64,000 bases of DNA from assembly GCA_019419505.1 (NCBI GenBank), contig DXZS01000006.1, positions 81,578 through 145,577 on the forward strand. Reading direction: 5' to 3'. Below the pieces are notes generated by a model. The model was not told where the DNA came from. It worked only from the letters and a program-made list of their open reading frames with translations, and did not search any database. Positions 41,903-51,257 of the stretch are shown one piece after another. The stretch comes from Collinsella sp. (GTDB taxonomy: Bacteria; Actinomycetota; Coriobacteriia; Coriobacteriales; Coriobacteriaceae). Position numbers and translations under genes: made by a program. The first letter of the stretch is position 1, and the number at the start of each line of letters is the position of its first letter.

Positions 41903-43810
41903 ATGGAACAGATTATCTTGAACATACTTGAGGCCCTGCGTCGCGGCGAGACCATGGACGACAAGGCGCTCGTCAAACTGATACATGCCGAGGCGCGCCG
42001 TGAGGGTGCCGACAAACGCGATTTGGCCAAGCGCCGTCTACTGCCGTTCTACCAGCGGGTTAAACGTGAGGAGCCGGCTCGTTGGGCTGCGTGGAATGTC
42101 GATACCGAGCTGGAACGTCGACTGCTGCAGGTGCTGCGTATGAAGCCTCGTCGCACGGCTTCGGGCGTGGCGACCATTACCGTCATTACCAAGCCCTGGC
42201 CATGCTCGGGCGATTGCCTGTTTTGCCCCAATGACCTGCGCATGCCTAAAAGCTATCTGCACGCCGAGCCGGCGTGCGCCCGTGCGGAGCAAAACTGCTT
42301 TGACCCGTATCTGCAGGTGAGCGCTCGTCTGACCGCGCTTTCGCAGATGGGGCATGCGACCGACAAGATAGAGCTCATCGTGCTCGGTGGCACCTGGAGC
42401 GACTATCCGCAAGGGTATCAAACGTGGTTTATGTCGGAGCTTTTCCGTGCGCTCAATGACGATGCCGTCGCCGGCGTGGCGGCAAACCCCATGTTGGCGC
42501 GTCCGGGCATCAGCCGTGCCGAGGCAGGGCGCCTGCTCGATGACGCTCCCGCCGATGCCCTGCCGCCGGTGGTAACAGAGCGCCGCGAGCGCTATCGGGC
42601 TGCCGGCATTGCGACAGACGAGGCTGAGCTTGCTGCCGGCGTTGCCGACGAGCAGGGGCGTGTGGATGCTGTCGTTGGTGGCTATAACCGCGCAGTGCGC
42701 CGTCTGTACGGCCCCGGTACGCCATGGGGCGAGGCTGCCGAGTGGCAGACGGCAACGATGGAGGAGCTTGAGCGTCAGCAGCGCATCAACGAGACGGCGA
42801 AGCATCGCGTGGTGGGGCTCGTTATCGAGACGCGCCCCGATGCCGTAACGCCGCAGGCCCTCACGCTCATCCGCCGCCTGGGTTGCACCAAGATTCAGAT
42901 GGGTATTCAGAGTCTTGACCAGCATCTACTCGATATCAACGAGCGCCGCATTTCGGTGGCGCAGATCGAGCGAGCGTTTTCGCTCGCGCGCCTGTTTGGC
43001 TTTAAGATCCACGCGCACTTTATGCTCAACTTGCTGGGCGCCACGCCTGATGGGGACAAGTGCGACTACGAGCGCTTTATGACCGAGGGCGCCTTTATGC
43101 CCGACGAGGTCAAGGTCTACCCGTGCGCGCTCATCGAGGGCTCGCGTCTGGTGGGCTGTTACGAGCGTGGCGAGTGGCGCCCCTATACCGAGGACGAGCT
43201 GCTCGATGTGTTGGCCGACGACATCGTGGTGACGCCGGCGTTCTGCCGCATCAGCCGCATGATCCGCGACTTTAGCTCCGATGACATCATGGTGGGCAAC
43301 AAGAAACCCAACCTGCGCCAGCTCGTTGAGAACCGCTTGGCTGCTTGGGGTGACGGTGCGACGGTGCGTGAGATTCGCTATCGCGAGATCAGCACGGCGG
43401 GCGCCGACCTGGACGAGTTGACCCTTGACGAGGAAGTGGCGTACGAGACGCCGGTGACGCACGAGCGCTTTTTGCAGTGGGTGACACCGCAGGGCAAAAT
43501 CGCGGGCTTTTTGCGCCTGTCGCTGCCCGACCGCGCGTTTGTTGCCGCGCATGCGGACGAGTTGCCGACGGTGTCGGACGAGGCGATGATTCGCGAGGTT
43601 CACGTGTATGGCATGGCGGCGCGCGTGGGCGATCAAGGCCAGGCGGCGCAGCATCACGGGTTAGGGCGTTTGCTCGTAGAACGTGCGTGCGAGATTGCCC
43701 GGGATGCGGGTTATGCGCGTATCAACGTGATTAGCGCGATTGGCACACGTGAGTACTATCGTCATCTTGGATTTTATGACCATGGCCTTTATCTGCAAAA
43801 GGAGCTCTAG
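41903..43810 (+). CDS. elp3: Elp3-type tRNA uridine-34 modification enzyme (radical SAM / GNAT)
   Basis: 635 residues. The radical SAM cluster motif is CSGDCLFC near residue 100 within KPWPCSGDCLFCPNDLRMPK, followed by ELIVLGGTWSDYP and ETRPDAV. The C-terminal region (about 510-635) is a GNAT acetyltransferase with VREVHVYGMAARVG and HHGLGRLLVERACEIA. Elp3 adds the carboxymethyl precursor to wobble uridine of tRNA; bacterial and archaeal forms act alone without the other elongator subunits. The next gene starts at the base after its stop. ATG 41903 lacks a strong ribosome site. Confidence 0.92.
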   Translation: MEQIILNILEALRRGETMDDKALVKLIHAEARREGADKRDLAKRRLLPFYQRVKREEPARWAAWNVDTELERRLLQVLRMKPRRTASGVATITVITKPWPCSGDCLFCPNDLRMPKSYLHAEPACARAEQNCFDPYLQVSARLTALSQMGHATDKIELIVLGGTWSDYPQGYQTWFMSELFRALNDDAVAGVAANPMLARPGISRAEAGRLLDDAPADALPPVVTERRERYRAAGIATDEAELAAGVADEQGRVDAVVGGYNRAVRRLYGPGTPWGEAAEWQTATMEELERQQRINETAKHRVVGLVIETRPDAVTPQALTLIRRLGCTKIQMGIQSLDQHLLDINERRISVAQIERAFSLARLFGFKIHAHFMLNLLGATPDGDKCDYERFMTEGAFMPDEVKVYPCALIEGSRLVGCYERGEWRPYTEDELLDVLADDIVVTPAFCRISRMIRDFSSDDIMVGNKKPNLRQLVENRLAAWGDGATVREIRYREISTAGADLDELTLDEEVAYETPVTHERFLQWVTPQGKIAGFLRLSLPDRAFVAAHADELPTVSDEAMIREVHVYGMAARVGDQGQAAQHHGLGRLLVERACEIARDAGYARINVISAIGTREYYRHLGFYDHGLYLQKEL

Positions 43811-44689
43811 ATGAACAAGCCGAGTGTTTCTGCCGGCGTCGTTGCCGGCGTTGCTCTGGGGGCCGCGGCGCTTGGCGCGGCCGCTGTCGCTGTCCGTGCT
43901 GCCTGTCTGCAGGTTGCGCGAACCCGCCATGGGTTGGCGCGTGTGAAACGCGTGCACGATGAGGGAGGCGACGAAGTCCGTGTATTGGTGCAAGGCGGCG
44001 TTTACCAAAGCGCAAGCTACGTTGGCGAGCGTTGGGCGGAGCCCGTCTTTGCGTACTATCGCGCGTTTGACGACGTGTTTGAGGCTGAGGACGCAATGCG
44101 TGATGCTTACGGGCATGGTATCGACCGTATGCTCATGCTGGGCGGCGGCGGGTTTGCCTATCCCAAGTTTGCACTGATGTCGCACGAGAGCTTGCGCATG
44201 GACGTCATTGAGTACGATGCCGAGATTACGCGCCTGGCGCGCCGTTGGTTCTACCTGGACGAGCTGGAGCGCACGGTGGGCGATCGCCTGCGAGTGATTA
44301 CCGCTGAGGCTCGCTCGTATCTGGGCGTGACGAGCGTGGGTCATCGTCGCTACGACGTGGTCGTGAGCGATTGCTTTGGCGGTGCCGAGCCCGTACGCGA
44401 GCTGGCGACGGTTGAGGCATTGCGTTTGGTGCGAGGCAGCCTGAACCCCGGGGGCATCTATGTTGCCAATATCGTGAGTGCGAACAGGGGGAGCGGCGTG
44501 ACGTTCCTGCGCGATTGCGTTGCCGCGGCACTCGAGGTATTCGCCCACGCCTGGGTGGTCCCATGCGGCGACGCGGAGTTCGGCGGCGAGGAAAACTACC
44601 TGCTCGTCGCCAGTGACGGCGATTATGCCTTTGCCGAAGCCGTGCCCTTCGACGCCGACTTCCTCGGCACCGTCCTTCACGACAAGTAA
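43811..44689 (+). CDS. Spermidine-synthase-like methyltransferase-fold protein
   Basis: 292 residues, starting at the base after the elp3 stop. An N-terminal hydrophobic segment (GVVAGVALGAAALGAAAVAV) may anchor it. The Rossmann part has RMLMLGGGGFAYPKF, MDVIEYDAEI, and YDVVVSDCFGG, the polyamine synthase pattern. The usual DEYAYHE active-site loop of SpeE is absent, so aminopropyl transfer is doubtful; many actinobacterial relatives of this type have no assigned role. Confidence 0.8.
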   Translation: MNKPSVSAGVVAGVALGAAALGAAAVAVRAACLQVARTRHGLARVKRVHDEGGDEVRVLVQGGVYQSASYVGERWAEPVFAYYRAFDDVFEAEDAMRDAYGHGIDRMLMLGGGGFAYPKFALMSHESLRMDVIEYDAEITRLARRWFYLDELERTVGDRLRVITAEARSYLGVTSVGHRRYDVVVSDCFGGAEPVRELATVEALRLVRGSLNPGGIYVANIVSANRGSGVTFLRDCVAAALEVFAHAWVVPCGDAEFGGEENYLLVASDGDYAFAEAVPFDADFLGTVLHDK

Positions 44690-44715
44690 GTCTCTCCGTC
44701 CCAAAAAGACGGGTC

Positions 44716-47160
44716 TTAGGCGTGGTCGCTCCAGCTGCGGACACGCTGCTTCATGCCCTCTATGTCGAGCACGCCTTCGGCAAAGCCCTTGCGCACGAGC
44801 TCTTCGGGAACAAACTCGTCGTAGCGGTCAAAATAAGGCACCTCGTCGGGATAGACGAGCTCGATGGGATCGAAGTCCTTCTCGGCCTCGGCGGCGAGCA
44901 CCTCAAAGAACGTCTCCTCGTCGGCCTTCATCTTAAACTGCATAAAGTACGGGCGTGATGGGTCGAGTCCGCGAAGGCCCAACTCCGCGGCACATTTAAT
45001 CTTGAGCATGCGCTCGAGGGCCAAAAAGGCGTAGCTGCCCAGCCAGGGGAAGAGCACCCAGGTATCGCCGCCCAGGTTAATGAGCGGTTTAGTTCCCGCG
45101 CCCGAAATCTCGGCCGTATGACGAGCCTGCGCAAGGCGGGCCCGTGCGTTACCCATAAGGTACGGATACGCGGCGTGTTCGTTGAGCGCCTTGCGCATGC
45201 GCTCGAGTACGTGTGTATTGATGTCACCGGGACAGTCGCCAAAGTAGGCCGGCACCCGGCCCTTGACCTGCGTGGCAAAGACGGTATGACGCTTCCAGTC
45301 CACTTCCTCGACAATCCAGCAGTGTCCGGCGATGGCGATGCGCTCACCGGGCGGTGGCGGATTGACGATCGTGCCCAACTCGGCCGACTCGCTGCGAACG
45401 GTGAACTCCTCGTTTTCCTGGAACACGGCGTAAAACTTAAAGTTGTTAATGATGCGCTCGCCCGCGAGGCCCACAATGAGCCCACCGCCCTCGGTGACCT
45501 GGATGTGGTCGATCTTGATGAGGTGGCGCAGCAGTACGCGATAGTCATCGGCCGAGACGCGGTGGAAATAGCTGAGCGTGAGCACGCGCTGGGCAAGTTC
45601 GGCAGGCGTGAGTTCGCCGGTGCTGGCGAGGGTCGACATGGTCTGGTGATAGAGCAGGCTGTAGGGGAGTCGATCGAGCTCGGGCGGCTCGACCCACTTT
45701 TCCTCGCGATAGAGTTGTACGAGCGCGATGCCCTGGAGGAGCTTCCAAGGTATCGTTTCAGGCATCATCGTGCGCGGCTCGGGCTCTTCCTCGCGCATGA
45801 CAAACCACATCTCGGGCGGAAGATCGCGGCGTCCCGTGCGCCCCATGCGCTGCAAAAAGGAGCTGACGGTAAACGGTGCATCGATCTGGAACGCGCGCTC
45901 CAGGCGACCGATATCAATGCCGAGCTCCAGCGTGGAGGTGGTGACGGTTGTCTGTGCCTGTTCCTCGTCGCGCATGAGCTCTTCTGCCGTCTCGCGTAGC
46001 GATGCCGAGAGGTTGCCGTGATGGATAAGGAAGCGGTCGGGCTCGTGCCGGCTCTCGCAGTAGCTACGCAGCATGGAGCATACGGCCTCTGCCTCCTCGC
46101 GCGAGTTGGCAAAGACCAAGCACTTTCGGCCGCGCGTGTGCTCAAAGATATATCCCATGCCGGGGTCGGCGTTGTCTGGTGCTGTATCGGTGGGGTTGAG
46201 TAATGCCTGTTCGGGTGCTTGGGGGATGTCGACTTCGCCCTCGGGGGCCGAGGAAACTTGGCGGTCCTTGGGAGCGGCCTTGCCCTGTGCCCGCTCACGA
46301 CGTTGACGGCGCTCCTCTTGTGTGAGCTGTCCGCTGTGACGCATGTCTTGGGCGCCGGCGGGCAGTGCCGCGGATGCCGCCGCATCGATGCGCTCGCACA
46401 CAAGCACTTCGGCCTCTTGAGGACCTGTACCCATGAATCCCCGCTGCTGCGCCTGGGGGCCCGAGTTGTAGAAGTGCTCCATGGAGATGCGCCACACGCG
46501 GCGCGGTTCTTCAAAGCGGGGGATAACGCAGTCGCGCCCCGTTCCCTGTGAGAGAAAAGCGCCCGTGCGCTCGGGGTCGCCGATGGTAGCCGAAAGGCCA
46601 ATGCGGCGAGGCTGCACACCGGCCATGCGCGAGAGTCGCTCGATAAGGCAGAGCGTTTGCCCGCCACGGTCGCCGCGCATGAGCGAGTGGACCTCATCGA
46701 TGACCACGTAGCGCAGGTCGCAAAACATGCGCGGGATCGCCATGTGCTTATGGATTAAAAGCGCTTCGAGTGACTCGGGTGTAATCTGCAGGATGCCGCT
46801 CGGTTTTTTAATGAGCTTAGCCTTGTGCGACTGCGAGACATCGCCATGCCAGTGCCAGACAGGGATATCGGCCTCTTCGCAGAGGTCGTTGAGGCGGACG
46901 AACTGATCATTGATGAGCGCTTTGAGGGGGCCGATGTAGAGGGCGCCCACGCTCGCGGGCGGGTTCTCCCAAAACTCGGTCAGGATGGGAAAGAAGGCTG
47001 CCTCGGTTTTGCCGGAAGCCGTGGATGCCGTCAAGAGCACATTATCTTGTGTGTTAAAGATGGCATCAGCTGCTGCAACCTGGATAGAGCGTAGACTCTC
47101 CCAATCGTGGGAGTAGATGAAGTCTTGGATAAACGGAGCATATCGGTCAAAGGCGTTCAC
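44716..47160 (-). CDS. DEAD/DEAH-box helicase, Lhr-like (BrxHI-type)
   Basis: 814 residues from GTG 47160 (GGGGAGGTCCC upstream). Motifs: STASGKTEAAF (I), VIDEVHSLMRGDRGG (II), RIGLSATIGD (III), SNSREEAE-type FANSREEAEA (IV), and FLQRMGRTGRRDLP (VI), the Lhr/BrxHI arrangement. The C-terminal half (about 490-814) is a large unknown region. A charged insert (QEERRQRRERAQGKA) with low complexity lies near 300. It is the third gene of the TerB-N/C - BrxD-like - helicase cassette on the minus strand, separated from the ATPase gene by a REP-like palindrome. It probably unwinds DNA. Confidence 0.88.
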   Translation of the reverse strand: MNAFDRYAPFIQDFIYSHDWESLRSIQVAAADAIFNTQDNVLLTASTASGKTEAAFFPILTEFWENPPASVGALYIGPLKALINDQFVRLNDLCEEADIPVWHWHGDVSQSHKAKLIKKPSGILQITPESLEALLIHKHMAIPRMFCDLRYVVIDEVHSLMRGDRGGQTLCLIERLSRMAGVQPRRIGLSATIGDPERTGAFLSQGTGRDCVIPRFEEPRRVWRISMEHFYNSGPQAQQRGFMGTGPQEAEVLVCERIDAAASAALPAGAQDMRHSGQLTQEERRQRRERAQGKAAPKDRQVSSAPEGEVDIPQAPEQALLNPTDTAPDNADPGMGYIFEHTRGRKCLVFANSREEAEAVCSMLRSYCESRHEPDRFLIHHGNLSASLRETAEELMRDEEQAQTTVTTSTLELGIDIGRLERAFQIDAPFTVSSFLQRMGRTGRRDLPPEMWFVMREEEPEPRTMMPETIPWKLLQGIALVQLYREEKWVEPPELDRLPYSLLYHQTMSTLASTGELTPAELAQRVLTLSYFHRVSADDYRVLLRHLIKIDHIQVTEGGGLIVGLAGERIINNFKFYAVFQENEEFTVRSESAELGTIVNPPPPGERIAIAGHCWIVEEVDWKRHTVFATQVKGRVPAYFGDCPGDINTHVLERMRKALNEHAAYPYLMGNARARLAQARHTAEISGAGTKPLINLGGDTWVLFPWLGSYAFLALERMLKIKCAAELGLRGLDPSRPYFMQFKMKADEETFFEVLAAEAEKDFDPIELVYPDEVPYFDRYDEFVPEELVRKGFAEGVLDIEGMKQRVRSWSDHA

Positions 47161-47225
47161 GGGACCTCCCCTCAAATACGAACTTCTCAACGCGGCTGGC
47201 AATGGTTTGCTGCATTACTGCCTCA

Positions 47226-47277
47226 GCGTTTGCCCAGATAAAACCTGCCAAAATAAACCTGTCCCTTTTTGGCAGGT
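47226..47277. repeat. Family A REP-like repeat, copy 3, at the 3' end of the ATPase gene
   Basis: 52 bases that match 5597-5648 except at three positions. The hairpin ACCTGCC...GGCAGGT spans 47243-47277 with the complement of GGGACAGG in its loop. The right end includes the first base of the TAA stop (minus strand) of the BrxD-like gene. Confidence 0.8.
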
Positions 47278-48581
47278 TAGATGGTGAATTCGGCGAAGTT
47301 GCGGTCGCCGCCTGCGGTGCCGGCGTCGCCTGTTGCGGCTGCCGGCGCCAACGCGTCGCCGCCGACGCTTTGCAGCAGCTCGGCCACATTTGCATCGGGG
47401 TTCTGACACAGGATATCGAGCAGCTCGATAAAGTCACGGATGACCTCACGCGGCGTCAGGTGCGTATCGGCTCCCACGCGGCCAAACTCAATCTTGAGAA
47501 AGTCTACCAAGTCGTTTTCGGTAAGCGTGGGCGTCCAGCCAAAGTATCCGGCATGGATGTGCATGAGTTTTTCGATCAGCACCAGCAACTCCTCGTAGGT
47601 GAGTGGCTGCAGGCGGATGATGGGCGCGAGCATGTCCTTAAGGTCCTCGCGTGCAAAGCGGCCCTGAGCGAGTCGACTTCGCAGGGCCTCGTAGGAGAAC
47701 ACGCCACGGCGGCGGTCTTCGATGGAGGTTGGCGTGCCGCCCATGATCATGCCCAGGTACTGCGCCTTGCCCTGGAGCGTGTCGTTGTACATGGTCAGGA
47801 TCTTCTCGTAGTTGTATTGGCGCGTGATGGCGTTGGGAATCTTATACAGATTCACGAGCTCGTCGATGAGCACCAGCATGCCCTTGTAGCCGCTGCAGAC
47901 CAAAAAGCGCGCAATGAGCTTAACGTAGTCGTACCAGTCGTCATCGCTGATGATGGTCGAGGAGCCCAGCTCGGCGCGTGCCTCACTCTTGGTGCGGTAC
48001 TCGCCGCGAATCCATTTGGTCACGCGGCTCATAGCTTCTTCGTCGCCCTCGGATACGGCCGCGCGGTAGCGGCGGAGCATGCGGGCGAAGTCGAAGCCGT
48101 GGACCATTTCCTCGAGTGGGGCCAGTTGGGCATTGACGGCAGACTCGTCGGCATCGGCACACGAGGCGACCCAGCGATCCAGGATAAGGTTGAGCGCACC
48201 GCCCTCGGGGCGCGTCTTGGTCGATATGTTGCGGATGAGCTCACGGTAGGTGGCAAGGCCCTGTCCTTGGCCGCCCTGCAGACGGCGTTCAGGGGATAAG
48301 TCGGCATCGGCGACGACGAATCCCTCGCCCATGGCGTGCGTGCGGATGGTCTGGAGCAAAAAGCTCTTGCCGGCGCCGTAGCGACCGACTAGGAAACGGA
48401 AGCTTGCGCCGCCATCGGCGATGAGGCTCAGGTCGGTGAGCAGAGCACGGATCTCGACCTCGCGCCCCACGGTGATATAGGGAAGGCCGATGCGCGGGAC
48501 CACGCCGCCCTTGAGCGAGTTGAGAATGACGGCGGCGACGCGCTTGGGCACGCGGGGTGCTGCGGATGCGGTATCACTCAT
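47277..48581 (-). CDS. BrxD-like P-loop ATPase (DUF2791)
   Basis: 434 residues from ATG 48581. Walker A is VGRYGAGKSFLL near residue 65 and Walker B is MLVLIDELVNLYKI near 230. RVPKRVAAVILNSLKGGVVP and GLPYITVGREVEI at the N terminus and YEELLVLIEKLMHIHAGYF near 340 match DUF2791 (BrxD) proteins found in BREX type 2 loci beside Lhr-like helicases. Its start overlaps the end of the TerB gene by eight bases and the helicase follows. The C terminus is a flexible Ala/Gly tail. Confidence 0.87.
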   Translation of the reverse strand: MSDTASAAPRVPKRVAAVILNSLKGGVVPRIGLPYITVGREVEIRALLTDLSLIADGGASFRFLVGRYGAGKSFLLQTIRTHAMGEGFVVADADLSPERRLQGGQGQGLATYRELIRNISTKTRPEGGALNLILDRWVASCADADESAVNAQLAPLEEMVHGFDFARMLRRYRAAVSEGDEEAMSRVTKWIRGEYRTKSEARAELGSSTIISDDDWYDYVKLIARFLVCSGYKGMLVLIDELVNLYKIPNAITRQYNYEKILTMYNDTLQGKAQYLGMIMGGTPTSIEDRRRGVFSYEALRSRLAQGRFAREDLKDMLAPIIRLQPLTYEELLVLIEKLMHIHAGYFGWTPTLTENDLVDFLKIEFGRVGADTHLTPREVIRDFIELLDILCQNPDANVAELLQSVGGDALAPAAATGDAGTAGGDRNFAEFTI

Positions 48582-50334
48582 GGTCTAGGTATCCTCTCAC
48601 GTCTGCTTCGTAGTCCTCGATAATGTGCGGTCCTGCTGAGCCAAATTCAATAACGGTGTCGCCCACCAGGTCAAAGAGCGCCTCGTTGATGGTATCGACG
48701 AGCATGTCCTCGCTCTGCCCCGACCTCTCCACTGCCGATGTCGCTTGCGCTGCGTTTTGCTCGAGCAGCGCGCGCAGATAGGCATTTGCGGCGGGCGCGA
48801 GTTCGGTCGCGGCGTAAGTGGGCGCGGGCGTTACGGGTGCGGGCGCAGACACGAGGAGCGGTGCCACGACGCCAAACTCTTCGGTGGAGACAGTCGGCTC
48901 GTCGGGTTCGTCTTGCCGTATGGTCATCTCGCCAGGTTCGGCAGCCATGCCGGGCGCAGACTCGGTGTTCGGTTGCTCGATAATCGTCACCTCGGCTTCC
49001 ATAGGCACATCATCCTCGCGCTCCTCATCAATCAAAAGCGCTTCACGCGTTTGCGCGGCGGCGCTCCGAATGTGCCCCAGCTGACTCAAATCGATATCGA
49101 TCTTGACAGGCTGGTGCGCGGCGTCCCACGAAAGCCATGCCACGATCTCGTCATCGATGATCTTGGCCAGATATTTGGGGACCTTCTCCTCCTTTAGGGG
49201 ATGGGTGGGGTCTAGGGCCAGGCGCAGGCGTTGGTCGCAGGCGCGCATCATCTCACCGAGCTTGCTACTTTTTTGTCTGCTGCCGTGGATGCGCATGCAT
49301 TCCCAAAAGCCATTTTGGCAGCGGTAGATGTGAATGGGGTCCAGGCGATATTCGCAGTCCTCGTGGCGCTCGGGCGCAAAGAACACGGCCGAGGCAAACA
49401 TGGTGTAGGGCATGGCCGTCTCCTCCCCAAACAAGCTTGCTACGATGCCGGTCTTTCGGTGCGTGTCATAGTAGCGCGCCATACGGACATACACGGCGCA
49501 TGCCACGTGGCGCAGGTCGCGATGGTGGGAACGGTCGAGCCGTGAGTTATTCAGGTTGTACGTGGAGAGGGCGTTGATAGCGGCCATGAGTCGTTCCTCG
49601 CCTGCCTCGTCGGGCGGAAGGGGGAGCGTGGGCTCGGAGGTCTTGCGGCGCTTGGGAGCCAGGTCCGACGGCGCCGGTACAGGCGAGAGGTCTCGCGCTG
49701 CGCGGCGCAGCTCGATGAGGGCGTTATCGAACATGACGGTTTTAGAGTCGCGAAGCAGCTTGGGGTCGAGCCCGTGGAATACGGCGTAATCTTGCAGCCA
49801 CACGCGTGCAAACCGGTCGATGCCGGGCTCGAAGGCGCGGTAGGCATCCCAAAAGGCCTTGATCTTGTTAAAACCATCGAGTGGGCTATCTACGCCAATG
49901 CCGCAGATCAGCTCATAGAGATACAGGAAGGCAAAGGACGTAGACGTTTCCTCGATGGTTCCGCGGCGCACTTGGGCACGCCAGGTAAAATAGCCACGCA
50001 ACTGCCGATCGCTCATGGCGTTATAGGTGGGAAAGTACGACTTGAACGTACCGTTGTAGGGGCAGTCGTCCTCAAAGTCGGCCATCAGCAGGCCTTGACG
50101 GTAGAAGAGCTCGGCTTCCGAAAGCCAGCGACCCGCACCGCCTTTGGGGTCATCCTGCCAGCGCGATATCTCGCGCATCTTGCGGTACTGGTCGGGAAGG
50201 AAATTCTGCATCTGTCGGCCGGTCTTGAGAATCGGCTCGTCAGCATAGACTTCGTTTGAGAAGCGAGCAGACTGATGGGTCCGGGCCTCGGCCATAATGC
50301 GCTCGATGGGCATCTTGATGTCCTGGTCGGCCAC
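48574..50334 (-). CDS. TerB-N / TerB-C domain protein
   Basis: 586 residues from GTG 50334 with GGAGAGGAG upstream. The TerB-N domain (about 60-240) has WLSEAELFYRQGLLMADFED, YFPTYNAMSDRQLRGYFTWR and FAFLYLYELICGIGVDSP. The TerB-C part (about 330-450) has FGEETAMPYTMFASAVFFAP and VKIDIDLSQLGHIRSAA. A Pro/Glu-rich low-complexity linker (about 450-540) leads to a short C-terminal helix region. These domains were linked with DNA-processing and stress systems in comparative work on Ter proteins. First gene of the three-gene cassette; the ATPase gene overlaps its end. Confidence 0.87.
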   Translation of the reverse strand: MADQDIKMPIERIMAEARTHQSARFSNEVYADEPILKTGRQMQNFLPDQYRKMREISRWQDDPKGGAGRWLSEAELFYRQGLLMADFEDDCPYNGTFKSYFPTYNAMSDRQLRGYFTWRAQVRRGTIEETSTSFAFLYLYELICGIGVDSPLDGFNKIKAFWDAYRAFEPGIDRFARVWLQDYAVFHGLDPKLLRDSKTVMFDNALIELRRAARDLSPVPAPSDLAPKRRKTSEPTLPLPPDEAGEERLMAAINALSTYNLNNSRLDRSHHRDLRHVACAVYVRMARYYDTHRKTGIVASLFGEETAMPYTMFASAVFFAPERHEDCEYRLDPIHIYRCQNGFWECMRIHGSRQKSSKLGEMMRACDQRLRLALDPTHPLKEEKVPKYLAKIIDDEIVAWLSWDAAHQPVKIDIDLSQLGHIRSAAAQTREALLIDEEREDDVPMEAEVTIIEQPNTESAPGMAAEPGEMTIRQDEPDEPTVSTEEFGVVAPLLVSAPAPVTPAPTYAATELAPAANAYLRALLEQNAAQATSAVERSGQSEDMLVDTINEALFDLVGDTVIEFGSAGPHIIEDYEADVRGYLDHE

Positions 50335-50422
50335 CGTCTCTCCTCTCCTAACGCAGCTTCGGTGACCTCATATCATAGCACAGCATCAAACAGGTGTTCG
50401 AGATACCGCTACGTAGATAGAT

Positions 50423-51139
50423 TTAGAACAGGAGGGCGTAGATGACGGCTATGACAACGGAGGGGAGCATATTGGCCGTGCGGAAGGTCTGAGGACGGAT
50501 GAGGTTGACGCCGACGCAGAAGATGAGTATAGAGCCCACGAGCGATAGACTGTCGAGGGCGGCGGCGGTCATGATGGGGGAGAGCGCGCCGGCAAACAGC
50601 GTAATCGTTCCCTGGAATACGGCAACGGGCAGGGCGGAGAAGATGCAGCCGCGGCCGAGCGAAGCCGTCATGGTGCAGACGATGATGCAGTCCAACGCGC
50701 CCTTGAGGGCAAGCGTGGACCAGTCGCCGAGCAAGCCGTCTTGGATTGATCCCACGATAGCCATGGCACCGATGCAGACGGTCAGCGATGTCGAGACAAA
50801 GGCATTGGTGAACTCGTTGTCTCCCTCGCTGCCGGTTTTGCGCTTGAGCCATTCGCCCAGGTTTTCGATGCCGGCTTCCAGGTTAACGGCCTCGCCGATG
50901 AGCGAGCCGAGGGCAAACGAGACGATGAGCATGGTGGTGCCGGTGGTCTCCAGCGCTTTCCCGTCAATGACGAGCATCTTTTGCATGGTGCCGCCCAGTC
51001 CGATAAACAAAACGCACAGCCCCGACGCCTTCATGAGCGTGTCTTGGATGCGGGGTGTGATAAAGCGTCCGCCTATAAGGCCCAGCAGTCCGCCCGCAAT
51101 CAAAAGTGCGACGTTGATGACCGTTCCCAAACCCGGCAT
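50423..51139 (-). CDS. DUF554 family membrane protein
   Basis: 238 residues from ATG 51139 (GGGAGGG upstream); an earlier ATG at 51151 is possible. Seven hydrophobic segments. LGTVINVALLIAGGLLGLIG at the start and SFALGSLIGEAVNLEAGIE are typical of DUF554 (YdfK-like) proteins. FVSTSLTVCIGAMAIVGSIQ and DGLLGDWSTL match the family core. Function unknown, inner membrane, possibly a transporter. Single gene. Confidence 0.87.
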   Translation of the reverse strand: MPGLGTVINVALLIAGGLLGLIGGRFITPRIQDTLMKASGLCVLFIGLGGTMQKMLVIDGKALETTGTTMLIVSFALGSLIGEAVNLEAGIENLGEWLKRKTGSEGDNEFTNAFVSTSLTVCIGAMAIVGSIQDGLLGDWSTLALKGALDCIIVCTMTASLGRGCIFSALPVAVFQGTITLFAGALSPIMTAAALDSLSLVGSILIFCVGVNLIRPQTFRTANMLPSVVIAVIYALLF

Positions 51140-51257
51140 GAACCCTCCCATATTGATACCAACCTGGCAATCGTAGCAGAACGGGCTGCAGGGTGCGTCA
51201 TGCCTCATCCTATACGTTATATAAGTGGTATTAATGACGGCATTTGGTGCCCAAGCC

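Noticed and set aside
44716..50334. Complete BREX type 2 locus
   Set aside because: Only BrxD-like and BrxHI-like proteins are present; PglW, PglX, PglY and PglZ are absent and the flanks are a DUF554 gene and a spermidine-synthase-like gene.
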